Shown: one piece after another, positions 1-12,060 of the stretch | Layout: every line of letters starts with the position of its first letter | Numbering within the stretch: position 1 is the first letter of the stretch | Assembly: GCA_016808115.1 (NCBI GenBank) | Contig: JAEQBH010000896.1 | Coordinates: forward strand, 1-64,000 | DNA: 64,000 nucleotides | DNA from: Tetrastigma voinierianum | Lineage: Eukaryota; Streptophyta; Magnoliopsida; Vitales; Vitaceae | Direction of reading: 5' to 3' | Program-made: the position numbers and the translations under genes | The notes under the pieces: model-generated | Databases searched by the model: none | The model's input: only the letters and a program-made list of their open reading frames with translations | What the model was told of the DNA's origin: nothing

Positions 1-375
1 AGAATTGAAAGGTTTCATTTGGTAGTTAAGGGCATTAGCTTGCTCTAATCGATTGCTCCCTTAACTCGAGGAAGGCTCAAGTGCACAGTTGAGTGCGTAG
101 GGTCATCGTGATATGATGCATGGCCCCTCCACTCGGGTCCAATAGGTACCGAGGGTACTTCGAGGCACACTAGTTGTTTCTGCTCACCTTTTCAACTCTA
201 CGGCCTCCAACTTCCTTATTAAGCTGGCGATTTTGCTTGCAAATCATCGCTCTCTCTTAAGGATGGATTCCTCCCCTTATAGGTGTACTATGCACTTAAA
301 GCAAAGGTCTACGTAGGTATTAGTTTCCTATGTTCGGGCATTTCTGTTATGGTGTCAAAGAATTGAATTGCCTCC

Positions 376-1061
376 TCAGACTTTTCTCATAAACTCTCGC
401 CCGCACATCATTTGGATGTATTGTTTATTATTCAAGGATAGCCCTTGATGAAAATACACACAGATTTGTCCAACATCCAAACCATGATGAGGAATAGCAT
501 GGAGGATATCCTTGTATCTTTCCCAAACTACGGCAAAAGGTTCACCCGGCTTTTCAAAAAAATTTTGAATTGCTCGCATAAGAGCGTTGGTACGTGCGGG
601 TGGGAAGAATTTGTTAAGGAATTCATTTTGCATGTCTTCCCCTGTAAAGATTGAATCAGTATGCAAATGAAACCGCATTTCGCCTTCTAAAGCAAAAGGA
701 AATAGAACCATACGTATTATGTGGAGAGGTGGATCCAAAGGGAGAGGAATGTGACCCCATATCCTCAAAGTCTCTCATGAATGAGTAGGGGTTCTCAGAA
801 TCGACCCCTTGATACACAAGCAAAAGACGGATCTTCTCCGACTTCATAAGGAATTGATTAGCCTCTTCAGGAAGGCGAATACATGAGTTTGTTGTGGTTC
901 TTTGAGGTTTCAAAATTTCGAGAGTTCTTTTCCACATCGGGTACAGCCAGGGGGAGCTTGATATCGATTACGCCAGTTAACATTTCCCTTCCTATCACCT
1001 GTTGCCGAAGTGCAACACCGTCTATGTTGTGGAGGTTCATGGACCTTGTGGCTAACAGCAT
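376..1061 (-). pseudogene. Ty3/gypsy (Athila/Tat-like) gag remnant of element H
   Basis: Minus-strand capsid-type gag of a plant Ty3/gypsy element. The longest open piece (376-768) shows the plant gag signature FLNKFFPPARTNAL followed by a WERYKD and a HHGLD segment, the usual order of this domain. An overlapping frame (656-937) carries ENPYSFMRDFED, the block that normally precedes it, so at least one frameshift lies near 760. The N-terminal part runs to about 1061. Gag forms the particle around the element RNA. The sequence below 376 is AT-poor and probably holds more of the gag C-terminus, but I cannot follow it. The lineage assignment is by resemblance only. Confidence 0.75.
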
Positions 1062-1080
1062 CCCTGAGCGCTTTGATTAA

Positions 1081-2812
1081 AAAGAGGTTGTCACCCCGGA
1101 TGGTCCATTCGTGTAGTATTATCTTGAAACAATTGATTTACTATGGACTCTTCAGAATTTCTTAGAGGTATGATTCTTACAAGCTCGGGCGCTGCTCGCT
1201 AAGTAGCCCAAACCGATATACACTAATCCTACCTCTTCCAAGCACACCCATCGAGATTCCTCACAAAAAAACAAATAAAAGGAGCAGAACGCACCGGATT
1301 TGCAAATGCAATTTCAAATTACCTCTAGCCTCTTCGTATCAACCGGATTGATCGCCACTCCTGCAAGAATCTACAAGAAAAATGCTTCGTCTTATTCAGA
1401 TGCTGAATTTATTCCTGCGTAGGGAATTAAGGTCGCTCTAGCATTGTAATACCGTGGAATCCACTCGGTCATCTCCACAAAGAGTGGTCTTTAGGTCGAT
1501 CCTAGAGTTATTCTCCAAAAAATCGTATATTCAAAAGTAAATTATGGGGTTGTGGGTTGGTTAATGTTGAATTGATTAAATTGACTATTTTGAAATAGAA
1601 ATATGATTGATGGGGTTCTTAGGTTTCAACTCACTATGGATCAAGTAATTCCCACCTCTTAGTTTACAAACTCATCTAAGAGCCATTGATGAATGGTCTT
1701 CGACGGAAGATTTTTATTTAAACGCTCCTTTAGAACGAAAAATGATCGAGGATGTTAAACAATTTGTTTAATAATTAATTCGCACTCTAGCTTGCATTTC
1801 AGAATCGGCACAACGTGTACCAAGGGATCTTCACACACGTTGTCAAGAGAATGCCCAACTAAGGTTTTATAAAGTTTCTCTACAAGTGCTTAACATCACA
1901 CAATCCCATTGAAGTATAAAAGAGGAATTGAGGTTTATTACCTTGATCAGGGTGAGTTTCCACCGTTAGAACCCCAACATAAGAGATTAGAACTTCATTG
2001 GACTTATAAAACAAATCATAATTGATGAGAAACGATTCATAAAAGTGAATTGAGAAAATCAAACTTCAATTGAAAAACCAACTATTCAAAAACACGAAAT
2101 ACTGAAGGAGAAAACGAGTTGTGTGATCTAACTAAAAGGTTATAAGAACTTGAAATCCAAAATCTATAGAAAAGTGAAGTCTTCAACCCTACTCTATAAA
2201 CCCTAGCCTAAACTAGAGAGAAAGAAACACTCTTTTATGAAAACTAAGCTCCTAAGAATCAAAAGTCATTTTCCACCTTCCTTTGGCTTTTTATAATTTT
2301 TCCATTGTGATCTCGAGTTGATGGTTGAAAGACGATCGACTCCCTTGCATTAGAATCGTATTCCCGCTCACCTCGCAAATCTTAAGATGTCGGCAATCTA
2401 AGACAGTTACATTGCACTGCACAGTTGCCACCGGTAAGTTTTTGTCAGATGGGTACCAGGAAAGTTAGAGGTGTACCGCATGTGTCAAGCCACCGGTGCT
2501 TTTTTTTCTCAGATGGGTGTACTCCAAGATGTGTTAGAGGTGTACCGGTACACCCGCTCCGCACTTGTTTCCCAAAAGATTGTTTGCACTTCCCGAACTT
2601 CACCAAGCTGCCGCTATCATCCTCAATGATCTATATTCTCTTCTCCGGATACGAACCCTGTAAATAATTATGTATGAAACTCGAAAAACCTGCATGTCTC
2701 GTAAACATGAAAACAATTGAAAGTGCTCTATTCTTATACAAAATGTGAGCAAGCAAAGTATGACTCGGCTAAAAGCAACTGATATAATTATTTTTATTTT
2801 GTGTATTCAACA
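1081..2812 (-). other. Leader and possible 5' LTR of element H
   Basis: No coding sequence seen. The stretch lies upstream (minus strand) of the H gag. Read on the minus strand, a possible LTR start TGTTGAATACAC falls at 2812, directly against the Tat fragment. I could not find a convincing primer-binding site, so the LTR/leader boundary is unknown. A short imperfect tandem duplication with GTACCGGTAC palindromes lies near 2424-2554. Confidence 0.35.
2424..2554. repeat. Imperfect tandem duplication with a 16-bp palindrome
   Basis: Two roughly 65-bp copies share the order GCCACCGGT, CAGATGGGT, GTTAGAGGTGTACC. The second copy ends in GGTGTACCGGTACACC (2539-2554), a perfect 16-bp palindrome. 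The first copy has the same half-site followed by a diverged half. Confidence 0.6.
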
Positions 2813-3331
2813 CCTAGATAGGCGGATACCAGTCGAGCACCTCCCAGAGCCCTTAATAAACATCAATAGTGAAGAAATTCTCCCAGTGATGACTGCGCCG
2901 AGCTGGATGGACCCCATCTGAGACTACTTGTTAAACGGGACACTGCTAAGCGATCCGAAGGAGGCATCTAAACTAAGATCATGGTCAACTAGATTCGCTC
3001 TTCTGCGGGGGACCCTTTATAAACAAGGTTTTTCTGCACCCCTCCACAAATGCATAGGAAAGGAAGTTGCCAACTACGTACTTAGAGAGGTGCATGAAGG
3101 CGTCCCGCGGGCAACTACACGGAGTTCTGACTCTGATGGAAAACTTTGAGGCAAGGGTATTATTGGCCCACGATGCTTAAAGATGCCATGGAACTGGTCA
3201 GAAAATGCAAAACTGTCAAGAGCATGCCAAGATCTCCCACCTCCCATCCGGTTTAATAATCTCGACATTATAAGCCGTGCCTTTCAACAAAGGGGGTTTA
3301 GATATATTAGTGGTCCCCAATTATTGAGGGG
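2813..3331 (+). pseudogene. Tat-lineage pol fragment (RNase H end and integrase zinc-finger region)
   Basis: Plus-strand remnant of the pol polyprotein of a Tat/RetroSat-type Ty3/gypsy element. Recognisable blocks in order: a proline-rich linker ending in a SWMDPI segment (about 2820-2925), LLNGTL..DPKEA..LR, RFALLRGTLYKQGFSAPLHKC, NYVLREVHEG (2928-3149), then a degenerate finger and the start of the integrase core (to about 3330). The long open piece covers 73 codons. Expected RT is missing upstream, where element H abuts. Downstream the integrase core is cut by the 5' LTR of element B, making this the outermost recognisable host layer of the nest. Frameshifts occur after about 3150. Confidence 0.8.
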
Positions 3332-3509
3332 TGATGAAATAAAAACTCATTCATTTTTAGTACATTTTTCCTCGACCGCTTTGATATAATTTCTTGTTTT
3401 TATTCAGAAATATATACTATTTAATTAAATTTATGTTTCTTGCGTAAATTTATAGCATAAATGAAAATTTAGCAAGGATCAAGTGAAAGCAGCCTAACGT
3501 TAAGGTAAG

Positions 3510-4792
3510 GTCGCTGACAAAGAATCGAGGTCACGACTCGTGGTCATACTATGTCGAATTTAAAAGATACGTCAGTGGGATGAGGAGAAGTTTACTGAGA
3601 TAGAAAAAGAGCTTAAAGGAAGGATTCATGTCGCGACACCATTCTGAGGTCACGACACTGCAGGAAGATAACTCTGGTTGCAACAGATGATTGAGGTCAC
3701 ACTATGAATAAATACGACTAAGCTTACAAGGTCTCTACTGTGCAATTTAAGGTTGAGATAAAAGTAGTTGAAGACTCCAATCAAGGTCGTGACCAAGTAT
3801 TCATGTCGCGACTACATTTAAGCAACTGGGACCAGAGCCTAGGCAAGGAGAGCACCTACTCAATTGCGACACGCTTTTTAAGGTCGCGACCAGAAAAGAA
3901 GCTGAATTGATGAGAAATTGTTATGAGTCAAAAAAGAGGTTGCAACAGGATGGGGAGAAATGATGTCGCAACATGCTTTTAAAGTCGCGACATAGATTTC
4001 AGCAAGGAAAAGAAATAATCAGGTCGCGACCGAAAACCCACGTCACGACAAGACAATGAATAGAAAAACAATTTTAAGTCGCAACATGAAAACATGGAGT
4101 TGTGTCTAAGAATCAGTGGCTGACAAAAGAAATGGTGTCGTGACATCGAATTAAGGTCACGGCATTTAACGCAAAGAGGAAAGCAAGACACCTAAAGTCG
4201 CACATGAAATCAGGTCGCACATACATTCCAACAAAAAGGAATAAATAATGTCGCGAATTTAAATAGAAAATTTAATGGAAACTGTGAGACTAAGACATGA
4301 GGTTTCCACTGGATAGGAAGAAAGAATGGTCGTGACATACTTATGAGGTCATGATAAGAATTGCAGTGATTAAAGAAACTACTTGGTCATGACCTAATGC
4401 TTACATCGCGACAAGAAAACAAGGCACAATAATTTTGAGTCGCAACTTGCTTTAAGGCTTAAGACAACAGAAATGCAGTAGAGGCAGGAAGAGCCAAGTC
4501 GCGACATCGAATTAAGGTCGTGACAACAATTCCTTGAAATAAGAAAAGGTGGTCGCAACCAGGGTTCTCACTGTTGACAACTAACATAGGTCACAACAAA
4601 GAATTCATGTCGCGACCACTAATCAAATGCAATCGAATAAAACCGCCGCACGGGTAAATAGTAGGTCGCGTAATTCTAATACCTGCTAGGACAAACCGAA
4701 AAGAAGGTTGCGACCGCCAAGCTCATCACGATAAACTTGATGCATCCGTAGCACAAAATGATGTCGCGAACAAGCTACTCTGAGGTCGCGAC
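3510..4792. repeat. GTCGCGAC palindrome array in the U3 part of the B LTR
   Basis: Many copies of the 8-bp palindrome GTCGCGAC and one- or two-base variants (GTCACGAC, GTCGTGAC, GTCATGAC, GTCGCAAC). They occur mostly as pairs separated by 11 bp, for example starts 3630/3649 and 4498/4517. The spacers differ in sequence. The array ends about 70 bp before the TATA box. Confidence 0.9.
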
Positions 4793-4863
4793 CTAAAACA
4801 AGGAGTCACACACTTTAGGAAAATCCATTTGAAGCCTTGGAATCAGGCCCAATGTCAGAAAGT

Positions 4864-4873
4864 TATAAATAGG
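4864..4873 (+). promoter_or_regulatory. LTR promoter TATA box, element B
   Basis: TATAAATAGG lies directly downstream of the palindrome array and upstream of the CT-rich tract. This is the expected U3/R promoter layout of a plant LTR. The start of transcription would be about 30 bp downstream. Confidence 0.65.
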
Positions 4874-6336
4874 CTTCCGCGCAAAAAGAGGATCAGCTTC
4901 CATTTTTCTGAAACCCATTGTCTGGGAGGACGAGGAAGACTCATTGTATATTTTAGAATAGATTTTTCTTTTCTTTTCTTTTCTTTCGATCCGAACAAAG
5001 GATCGCAGAAATGTCGGTTGGATTTAATTTCTGATTTTCTTTTACATTTACTGACTGAATTTAATGAAATCTAGACAATTATGGAATTCGTTTATTCTCA
5101 GTTTATTGCAATACAGTGGGTGTACTTGATCAATGCTCCATTGTCGATTGTGATGCAGTTTTTGTTAGAACACAACTTCACTAGATTGGATTTATTGTTA
5201 GCTATAGTCTTTTCTACATAAATTAGAGAGAGTATTACCTAAATTGGAATTTATTTGGTTGATGTGTTATTGAATGGACTTGTTCCCAATAGTAGTATCG
5301 AATACCCTTCCAAGGTATGTATCCTGCTCTGATTTTCAAGAGACCCTCTGAGTGACACAGAGATGGAGATTCTTGAGAGTTTGGAACATTCCTTGGTGGG
5401 TATGTTAGACTACCATTGAAGAACTATTGAGCTCGAGAGTTCACTTAGATAAATTCCCGGTTCACTCATAATTGATGTTGAGGGGAATATTTATCAATTT
5501 AAATAATCGTAGATTTCACCTTTAATTATTGAAAGCTCTTGAGCCTGTGTTAGCTGAGATCTAATGAAGGGAAGGGAAATATCCACTAGATTTAAAGGAT
5601 GAGTCATCAATCAGGTTGTAGAAGTTTTGCACAACCCTAACTTGGGAAGCAAGAAATATGCAGTCTCAAGAAATGGGTATGCATTATTAAGAAAGAAAAA
5701 TACCCAAATCTTGTAAAGAGTGTGCAGAATACAAGTAACTGGTTAGGCCCTTGTCTTCGAGAGAAGCAGGGATCTCTAGTCGCTGAATGCGAGAAATCTA
5801 ATCTCATTGTTAGGGCATCTTGACAAATCCAACCAAAGAATAAAATAAAGTAACAATGCATTATGGTGCATAAATCAAGTTTCGTTTACAAGATTTCCTT
5901 GATAGTGTTTATTTCATGTGAGAACCGATTCATCCAAGATATTTTTTTGTTATTTATTTCATTGTCATATTTCAACTTTCTTTACTTTTGTGTATTCTTT
6001 AGGACAATTATTTTCTAGTTGCTCGATATACTGTCGGCTTGGAGGTTCAAAGAAGAAGTAAATCTTGAGTAGTTGGGATAGTTGAACTTCAAATTTTATC
6101 AATCTCTATTGAATGATATATGGACTTACGCCCATTTTTACTACTTCAGATGACCTGCACACTTGCAATGTCATAGATTAAACCCATTTATAAATCCAAA
6201 AATAAAGAGAAAATCAATTTTATTCATTTTTAGAAACTTCATTCCAATATGACATCGTTGCGGTGAAAATCTGTAACGCTCCCAGATGTGTTAAATCGAG
6301 GGCTTAATATATATAACAAAAGGCAAACAAGTTTTA

Positions 6337-6354
6337 TGGCACCGTTGCCGGGGA
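6337..6354 (+). other. Primer-binding site of element B (tRNA-Asp type)
   Basis: TGGCACCGTTGCCGGGGA differs at one base from TGGCGCCGTTGCCGGGGA, the complement of the plant tRNA-Asp 3' end used by Athila elements. It lies seven bases after the LTR terminal CA. Confidence 0.9.
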
Positions 6355-6655
6355 TTGAAAGAAATTGACAAATCAATATTTTGACAAAATAGGGAAATAC
6401 TACTTTGGACATATTTTTATTTTAAAAATCACAAAAACAAATAATAAAGAATAGCCGCATAAGCTAATGATATTTTTTAGAAAGCCTAATTGATATACTG
6501 GCTTAATACTACTTGATTTATTTAATCTCAGTTTATTTCATTGTGTGGAGACTATTGGAATGCATTGTAGAAACTGATTCGCATGCTCTCAAGATACTGA
6601 GTTGGAAAGAACACTAAAGAAATTAAGGAAGGTCAGAAGAGCAGAAATAGCAACC

Positions 6656-6832
6656 ATGGCAAATGAAAGAATAGGTCAAACAGAAGAGCATGAGATAACA
6701 ACTGAGAAGGCCCCAAGGCTAGACACAATGGAGGATTTCTGGAGACCAGTGATCCAAGAAGAGTACTCAGCAGTTAGATAGCCTACTATAGAGGCTAACA
6801 ACTTTGAATTAAAACCAACTCTGATTACCATG
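6656..6832 (+). pseudogene. Element B gag, N-terminal part
   Basis: Starts at ATG 6656 after CACC context and runs 59 codons, with one TAG stop about two thirds along. It shows the Athila gag start: an acidic N-terminus, an RLDTMEDFWRP segment, then ANNFELKP. It is cut at ...ACCATG by the 5' LTR of element A. The frame resumes at 22074 on the other side of A. The homologous start of A's own gag is seen near 9855. Confidence 0.85.
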
Positions 6833-7073
6833 TGATGAGCTTAAAAGTCATCTATTTTTAATCCATTTTTCTGTTTGATTTTCATCTGAAAAGGAATAAT
6901 TAATATGCAGAAATATGAAGAAACTCACCAATTTGTTATTAACAGGGAGTGTGAAAGAAAGAAGAAAATGTGAGAAATGCAGCACCGTGGAGTAAAAAAT
7001 GCAGAAATTGGCAGGCGTAAATGAAAGCACCGTTAACCATCATTGCAGTTTCGGGCTTGCATTGGCCCGCTTA

Positions 7074-7960
7074 TGATGTCGCTGGCATCGTGAAAATTGA
7101 AGGAAATTTGATGCGTGTCATGGCTGTGGAATCACAAGTTAGGCAGCTGAGGACTAACCAGAGACTTAAGGAATGATGTCGAGACAACATCGTGATGTCG
7201 CGACAAAGGTTGATGTCGCGACAAGGGATGGAGGTCACGACAAGAGAAGCGCTCAAGTTGCGACAGTTCAAAAGATGGAACCGCTAGACTTGCCGCATTG
7301 TCGCGACAAAGGACCATGTCGCGACACCAAAAGCAACCAAATTAAGCCTCCGTGAGAAATAAGTCGATGTCGCTGATAGAGATTAATGTCGCGGCAAGAC
7401 GCGGCTTAGTCAAGGTTGCGCTCCTGTTGATGTCGCAATAAGGGATTGACGTCGGCTATCAAGAACCCAATGTAGCTTGAAACCTGCAAAGGCATAAAGT
7501 GATGTCGCGACAAAGGATTGATGTCGCGACATTAGAATACATCAGTTGAAAGCTGCAAAGACAAGAGCTGATGTCGCGACAAGAGATTGATGTCGCGACA
7601 TCAAGAACGAACAGTTGAAACCTGCATAGGCATAAAGTGATGTCGCGACAAGGGATTGATGTCGCGAAGACAAGAAGACATCGCTTGAAAGTCGAAGACA
7701 TGAGCTGCTGTCGTGATAAGAGATTGATGTCGCGACATCAGAAACGGTCAGCTTGACTCGCAGAGGGCATAAAGTGATGTCATGACAAAGGATTGATGTC
7801 GCGACATAAGAAAACACCAGTTCAAAGCGACATAGACATAGATGATGCCGCGACATAAGATGCCTTCGGGAAAACAAAGGAATGTCATGACTTATTGATA
7901 AATCCTGCAACAAGGACTGCAACAAGAACAGAGGTCGCGACAAGAGCTCGATGTCGCGAC
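7074..7960. repeat. GTCGCGAC array with a 69-bp unit in the A 5' LTR
   Basis: Paired GTCGCGAC palindromes with 11-bp spacers (for example 7504/7523, and the last pair before 7960). Between about 7500 and 7850 the pairs sit in roughly 69-bp units whose tails alternate between a GACAAGAGCT-like and a GCATAAAGT-like end. The real period is therefore a dimer of about 138 bp. Confidence 0.85.
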
Positions 7961-8035
7961 AGTGATTTGGGGTCTACTAGGGCCGCCAATGAAGTCCAAA
8001 AAGAAATGCATCGAAATAGGCCCAACTCGTAATCC

Positions 8036-8043
8036 TATAAATA
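8036..8043 (+). promoter_or_regulatory. LTR promoter TATA box, A 5' LTR
   Basis: TATAAATA lies 76 bp after the last palindrome. The matching position in the 3' LTR (about 20587) reads CATAAATA, a weakened box. Confidence 0.65.
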
Positions 8044-9541
8044 CAAAGCCGCTACCAACAGAAAAGCAGCTCTTGGCGACTTGAAAGAGAGATCCGGGTT
8101 GTCAAGGCTCCCCGTGATTTTATTTTCTTTTCTTTTTCTTTTTCTTTTTCCGCCGTTATAGATTAGTTTATTTTAATCTTTCTTTATTTTGTTTTTATTT
8201 TCCTCCGATCTCGGATGTTATCGCTTTCTGAGCGTGGCTGAATGCACTCCATTCTTTCAAATTACTACCTGGAATGTTTGAAGTTCAGATAAATTCCGAA
8301 TTCACTCTTCCGCCAAATTGCGCTTGTTCTATGATCGGGAGGAATGTCAGACAGGTAATTCAATAATTTGAGAAACCCAGCTTCCATTAAGTGAATGCTA
8401 TTGTCAGAATTTATCTTCCTTGTAGTTGTTTCCAACAACTTGTTAATTTCAGTTTGTGAATCTACTTCTGGTTATGGGTTTAATGTTTTTTTTTATCCAA
8501 TACGCTTATACCCGCTTTAAGATTTGTTTCATTGCTCGAAGGAGGTCCTCCGAGTGACACAGAGAAGACATTCCCCGAGAGTTATGAATATTTCCTTGAA
8601 GGTATATTAATCCGTTAATAGAGATTTAATGAGCTTTAAGTTTACTTAGATAAATCCTCTCTCACTTGAAATCAAGAAAGTAGTCAGAATGAGTTATCAA
8701 TTTAAACAAGGTAGAGTCTACCCTCACCAATAGTGAAGCCAATCCCGTGTTAGCCGAGATCTAATCAAGGAGAGAGGGTGATCTATTCACTTTGAGGAAG
8801 AGTAACCAGGAAGTTGTGGCTATCCTTGCTTGACCGATAACTGGGAGCTAAGGTTTACAAATTCCATAAAACGGGTATGAAGTATTGCAAAAGAAAATAC
8901 CGTATTAAGGAAACTCATTAGTAGTCATCTAATTCCCTGTCTTCGAAAGAATCAGGAAAATTAGATAATGAACTGTGGAGTGTGGGAGAGATCTAAATTG
9001 CATTCACTAAACGCCTGGGACGATTTTAAAACCTGAAATATACAAGCAATTTATCGTTGTTAACTACAGAATCGATGTCTACAATAGCAGTTGATTTTGA
9101 TGTGTTCTAAAATGATAAATCATTCAAAGGTCCATTATTTCTTAACTATTCATTATTCTTTATTCTTTAGATTCCAGCTTTTATTTGATTGTTCATTCTT
9201 TTTCCAGATACTGTGATATTTTACAAATTTCTTAAGCTGGATCACATTGTCATGTTATAGTCCAAATAGTGCGGAGCTTGAGTAGTCGTGGTAGTTGGAT
9301 TCAGAATTCCCGAGATCTCTGTGGGATCGGAGCATCTGACTTATATCCATTTTATTACTTGTCGACTGGGTACTTGCAGGATATTAGCCAAAAACAAAAT
9401 TGAAAATGATTTATTAATTAGAGATTTTTGGTCTATATAATAGAAAGCTAACAAGTTTTATGTATGCCGCTGTTTCGGGATTACACAATCTTGGTAATAG
9501 TGTCATAACCTGTATACATGACTGAAGGCTAACAAGTTTTA

Positions 9542-9559
9542 TGGCGCCGTTAATGGGAT
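9542..9559 (+). other. Primer-binding site of element A (degraded)
   Basis: TGGCGCCGTT is followed by a diverged tail (AATGGGAT instead of GCCGGGGA). It lies directly after the LTR end GGCTAACA plus AGTTTTA, the same spacer as in element B. Confidence 0.85.
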
Positions 9560-9854
9560 CAAAAGAATTTAGTAAATCAACATTCGCACGAAAAAGAAGG
9601 AAATGCTAATTTGGACATTTTGAAGAAAAGAATAAAATAGCTTCAAGCAAAGGGTTATTCTTAGCCACTAACCTTTAACAAAACCATATTGAAAATATTT
9701 TTGACCAGACTAATCCTATTAATGTAAGTGTGTTTTGATTTCTGTGGACAAAATTTTAATGACAGGAAATGTAACACCGATCCGATTCCGCCATTACTGC
9801 ACTAGAGAGAACACTCGTGCTTGAGAAAGATAAAGAAGGCGTAAAACTCAATCC

Positions 9855-11289
9855 ATGGCGCATGAAAGACAGGATCAGATGAAGTACAGAAGGGTGCCTA
9901 GGAAGGCCTAATCACCGATACAATGGAGGACTTCGAGACCAATTATACAGATGAATACTCTCAAGAATCGTGATAGCCTCATTGATGCTAATAATTTTGA
10001 ACTGCCGCATCGACATAATGGTCCAAAGAAAGATCGCCATCGTCATCCCATCGAGGACCCAAACGAGCACCCGAAGATTTCGCAGATGGCTAATACAAAG
10101 AAAAGTTGAATTTGTGGTGAGACCAAGTCATCAACCGCATCTATTCCTATCTCTAAGATACAAGAATACATGGTATGAATCTTTACCATATGGTTAATGT
10201 TGATACTTGGGAGGATAGTAGAGGCCTACTAGGTAGATTCTTCCAGCCCTCACCTCAGAGAGAGAAGGAGGGAACACAGGATTCAAATAGGGAAACAATG
10301 AAAGCCTCAGATTAGGCTTTTGGGAAAGATTCAAACTGCTAACAGAAGATGTCCAATGCATGGATAGATCCAAGACTCAGATGGACATTGTATATCATGC
10401 CTTGAATGATATATCAAAGGGGACTAATATGCTTCATGTTGTGGGAGGACCAAACGAAAAAGTGTTGAAGAGGCAAAAGAGCTGATTGAAGACCCGTTAA
10501 TGTAATATGAAAACTCCTTCCGAAGCTTTCAAAAGGAAACAAAGAGAGGAGGGATTCATGGAGCTGAGCAAGATGACAGCCATGGAGGCGTTGGATGCCA
10601 TTATGCACAGGATGACTACAAGAGAGGGCATGCACACCGTTCCCATGAAATAGGAGCAAAGAAAGGGAAACCATTGAGAGGAAGTGCCAAGTACCTATCA
10701 ATAATTTATGATCAAGAGGTTAAGATCCGGTGAGCCAAGAAACTACCATTTCAAACCCAATACTAACCTGCCAGCACATTATCACCCAGCACTAAGGAAC
10801 CATGAGAATTTCTCATATGGTGGAGGGGCTTCACAAGGCCCAAGGCATGGACAGAACCTCCATAGGCTATTAATACCGTACCCACCAAGGTTCCAGCATA
10901 GCAGCTAGCGAAATGAACACGTAAATGAATATCGTAATGAGGAGGGCCCAATCTTTGAAAAACAGATGCTGCAGTTCACATAATAAGAAGTCGCGAACTC
11001 CATGAACAAAGTTTCGTGCACTGGGAAGCAACCGCACCAATTCTCAAATTTTTCTGCATCACCACCAATGCATCACTCGAAGAACCAGGAGACACAAGTA
11101 GTGGCAATGCCCTAACTCTGTGCCGTGAGGAAAGATGTCTTCCCAAGTGACACAAAGAAGAATCCAAAAGACCATATCGCGTAAACTTAGGAAAGGGAAG
11201 GAGTTAGAAAAGATGGAAAGAAAAAAATGACAAAGAACAAAGAAGAAGAAAGCCCGTAAAATAAGAAGCACTCTGAGAAAAGAGCAAGG
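9855..11289 (+). pseudogene. Element A gag remnant
   Basis: Homologous to B gag but scattered over all three frames. It starts ATGGCGCATGAAAG near 9855, then an ATGGAGGACTTC block (about 9922), the FRGHP.EDPNEH block (about 10035-10075), the WEDSRGLLGRF region (about 10208), and a C-terminal piece with NYHFKPNT..ALRNHENFSYGGGASQGPR (10708-10880) that matches B closely. No frame longer than about 95 codons survives. It is non-functional; the identification rests on collinearity with B. Confidence 0.8.
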
Positions 11290-12060
11290 ATGGACAGGAA
11301 GGATATCCAAGGCTCTAGACCTGCAGTCCCATTTCCACAGAGACTGCAGAAATCAAAGATAGAGGAGCAGTTTGCAAGGTTTTTGAAAACCTTTCAGAAG
11401 CTAGAGATCAGTATGCCCTTTACAGAAGTGGTGACTCAGATGCCACTCTATGCAAAATTCCTGAAGGACATGCCGAAAGCAAGAAAAGAAAGATAGTGTA
11501 AGAAGGATTTGTGAATCTCACCGCTACTTGCAAAGGCCGTGATAAAGAAAGAATTGCAAGAAAAGATGAAGGATCAGGAGTTTTACAATCTTGCACTACT
11601 GAGGAGTCAATTCCGTGAAGCCTCCCGTGACTCAGGAGCTAGTATAAACTTGATGCCTCTTCGCTTCCAAGCAATTAAGTTTGGGGAGTTTATTCCCACC
11701 ACTATTACTCTCTTCAAATTTTATGATGTGATCGATACGAACCCTCAAGGAGTCTTGAAGATGTGCTAGTCAATTGGTTGGAAATTTGTTTTCCCAAAGA
11801 AACTTCATCATTCCGGATACGGAAGAAGATTCACAAGTACCCTATCGGGGAGACTCATTCCTAGCTAATTGAGCCGCCCCGATCGACATGCAAAAGGAGT
11901 TCTTACCTTGAGGGTTGGAGAGGAAGTCACGCTTTCAACTTGATCAAAGCATGCGTAAGATGATGATAGACAGAGAAAATTGCAAATGTAGTTAATGATG
12001 TCTATACCTACAACCCCGATGTTCACAATGATCGTAATGCTCAAATTTTTATCAATGAAA
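11290..12060 (+). pseudogene. Element A gag end and aspartic protease remnant
   Basis: Open pieces at 11290-11496 (FPQRLQKSKIEEQFARFLKT, then PFTEVVTQMPLYAKFLKDMP) and 11539-11769. The latter holds SGASINLMPL, the retropepsin active-site block (D-S-G-A); the preceding aspartate is in DSGAS. The region after 11770 is frameshifted. Normally this protease cuts the gag-pol polyprotein. Confidence 0.8.

Larger units (their letters stand above)
3332..6329 (+). repeat. 5' LTR of element B
   Basis: Begins TGATGAAATAAAAACTC, like the A LTR start TGATGAGCTTAAAAGTC, and ends in AAACA seven bases before the primer site. About 3.0 kb. It holds the GTCGCGAC palindrome array (3510-4792), a TATA box at 4864 and a CT-rich tract (about 4965-4987), in the same order as the A LTRs. 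It has no internal primer-site copy at its end, unlike A. Confidence 0.8.
6833..9534 (+). repeat. 5' LTR of element A
   Basis: 2702 bp, from TGATGAGCTTAAAAG to GGCTAACA, followed by the primer site. Contains the palindrome array 7074-7960, TATA box 8036, a CT-rich tract (about 8121-8150), and near its end a decayed second primer-site-like sequence (about 9457-9479). The copy at 19379-22068 matches it along its whole length but with many short indels. Confidence 0.92.

Noticed and set aside
3510..4792. CRISPR-like array of short palindromes with even spacing
   Set aside because: The repeats are only 8 bp, the spacers 11 bp, and the setting is a plant LTR promoter. No Cas-type gene is present.
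7459..7943. Minus-strand open frames with repeated SRHQSLVATS-like text in the LTR array
   Set aside because: They are translations of the GTCGCGAC repeat units and have no start context or similarity beyond the repeat.
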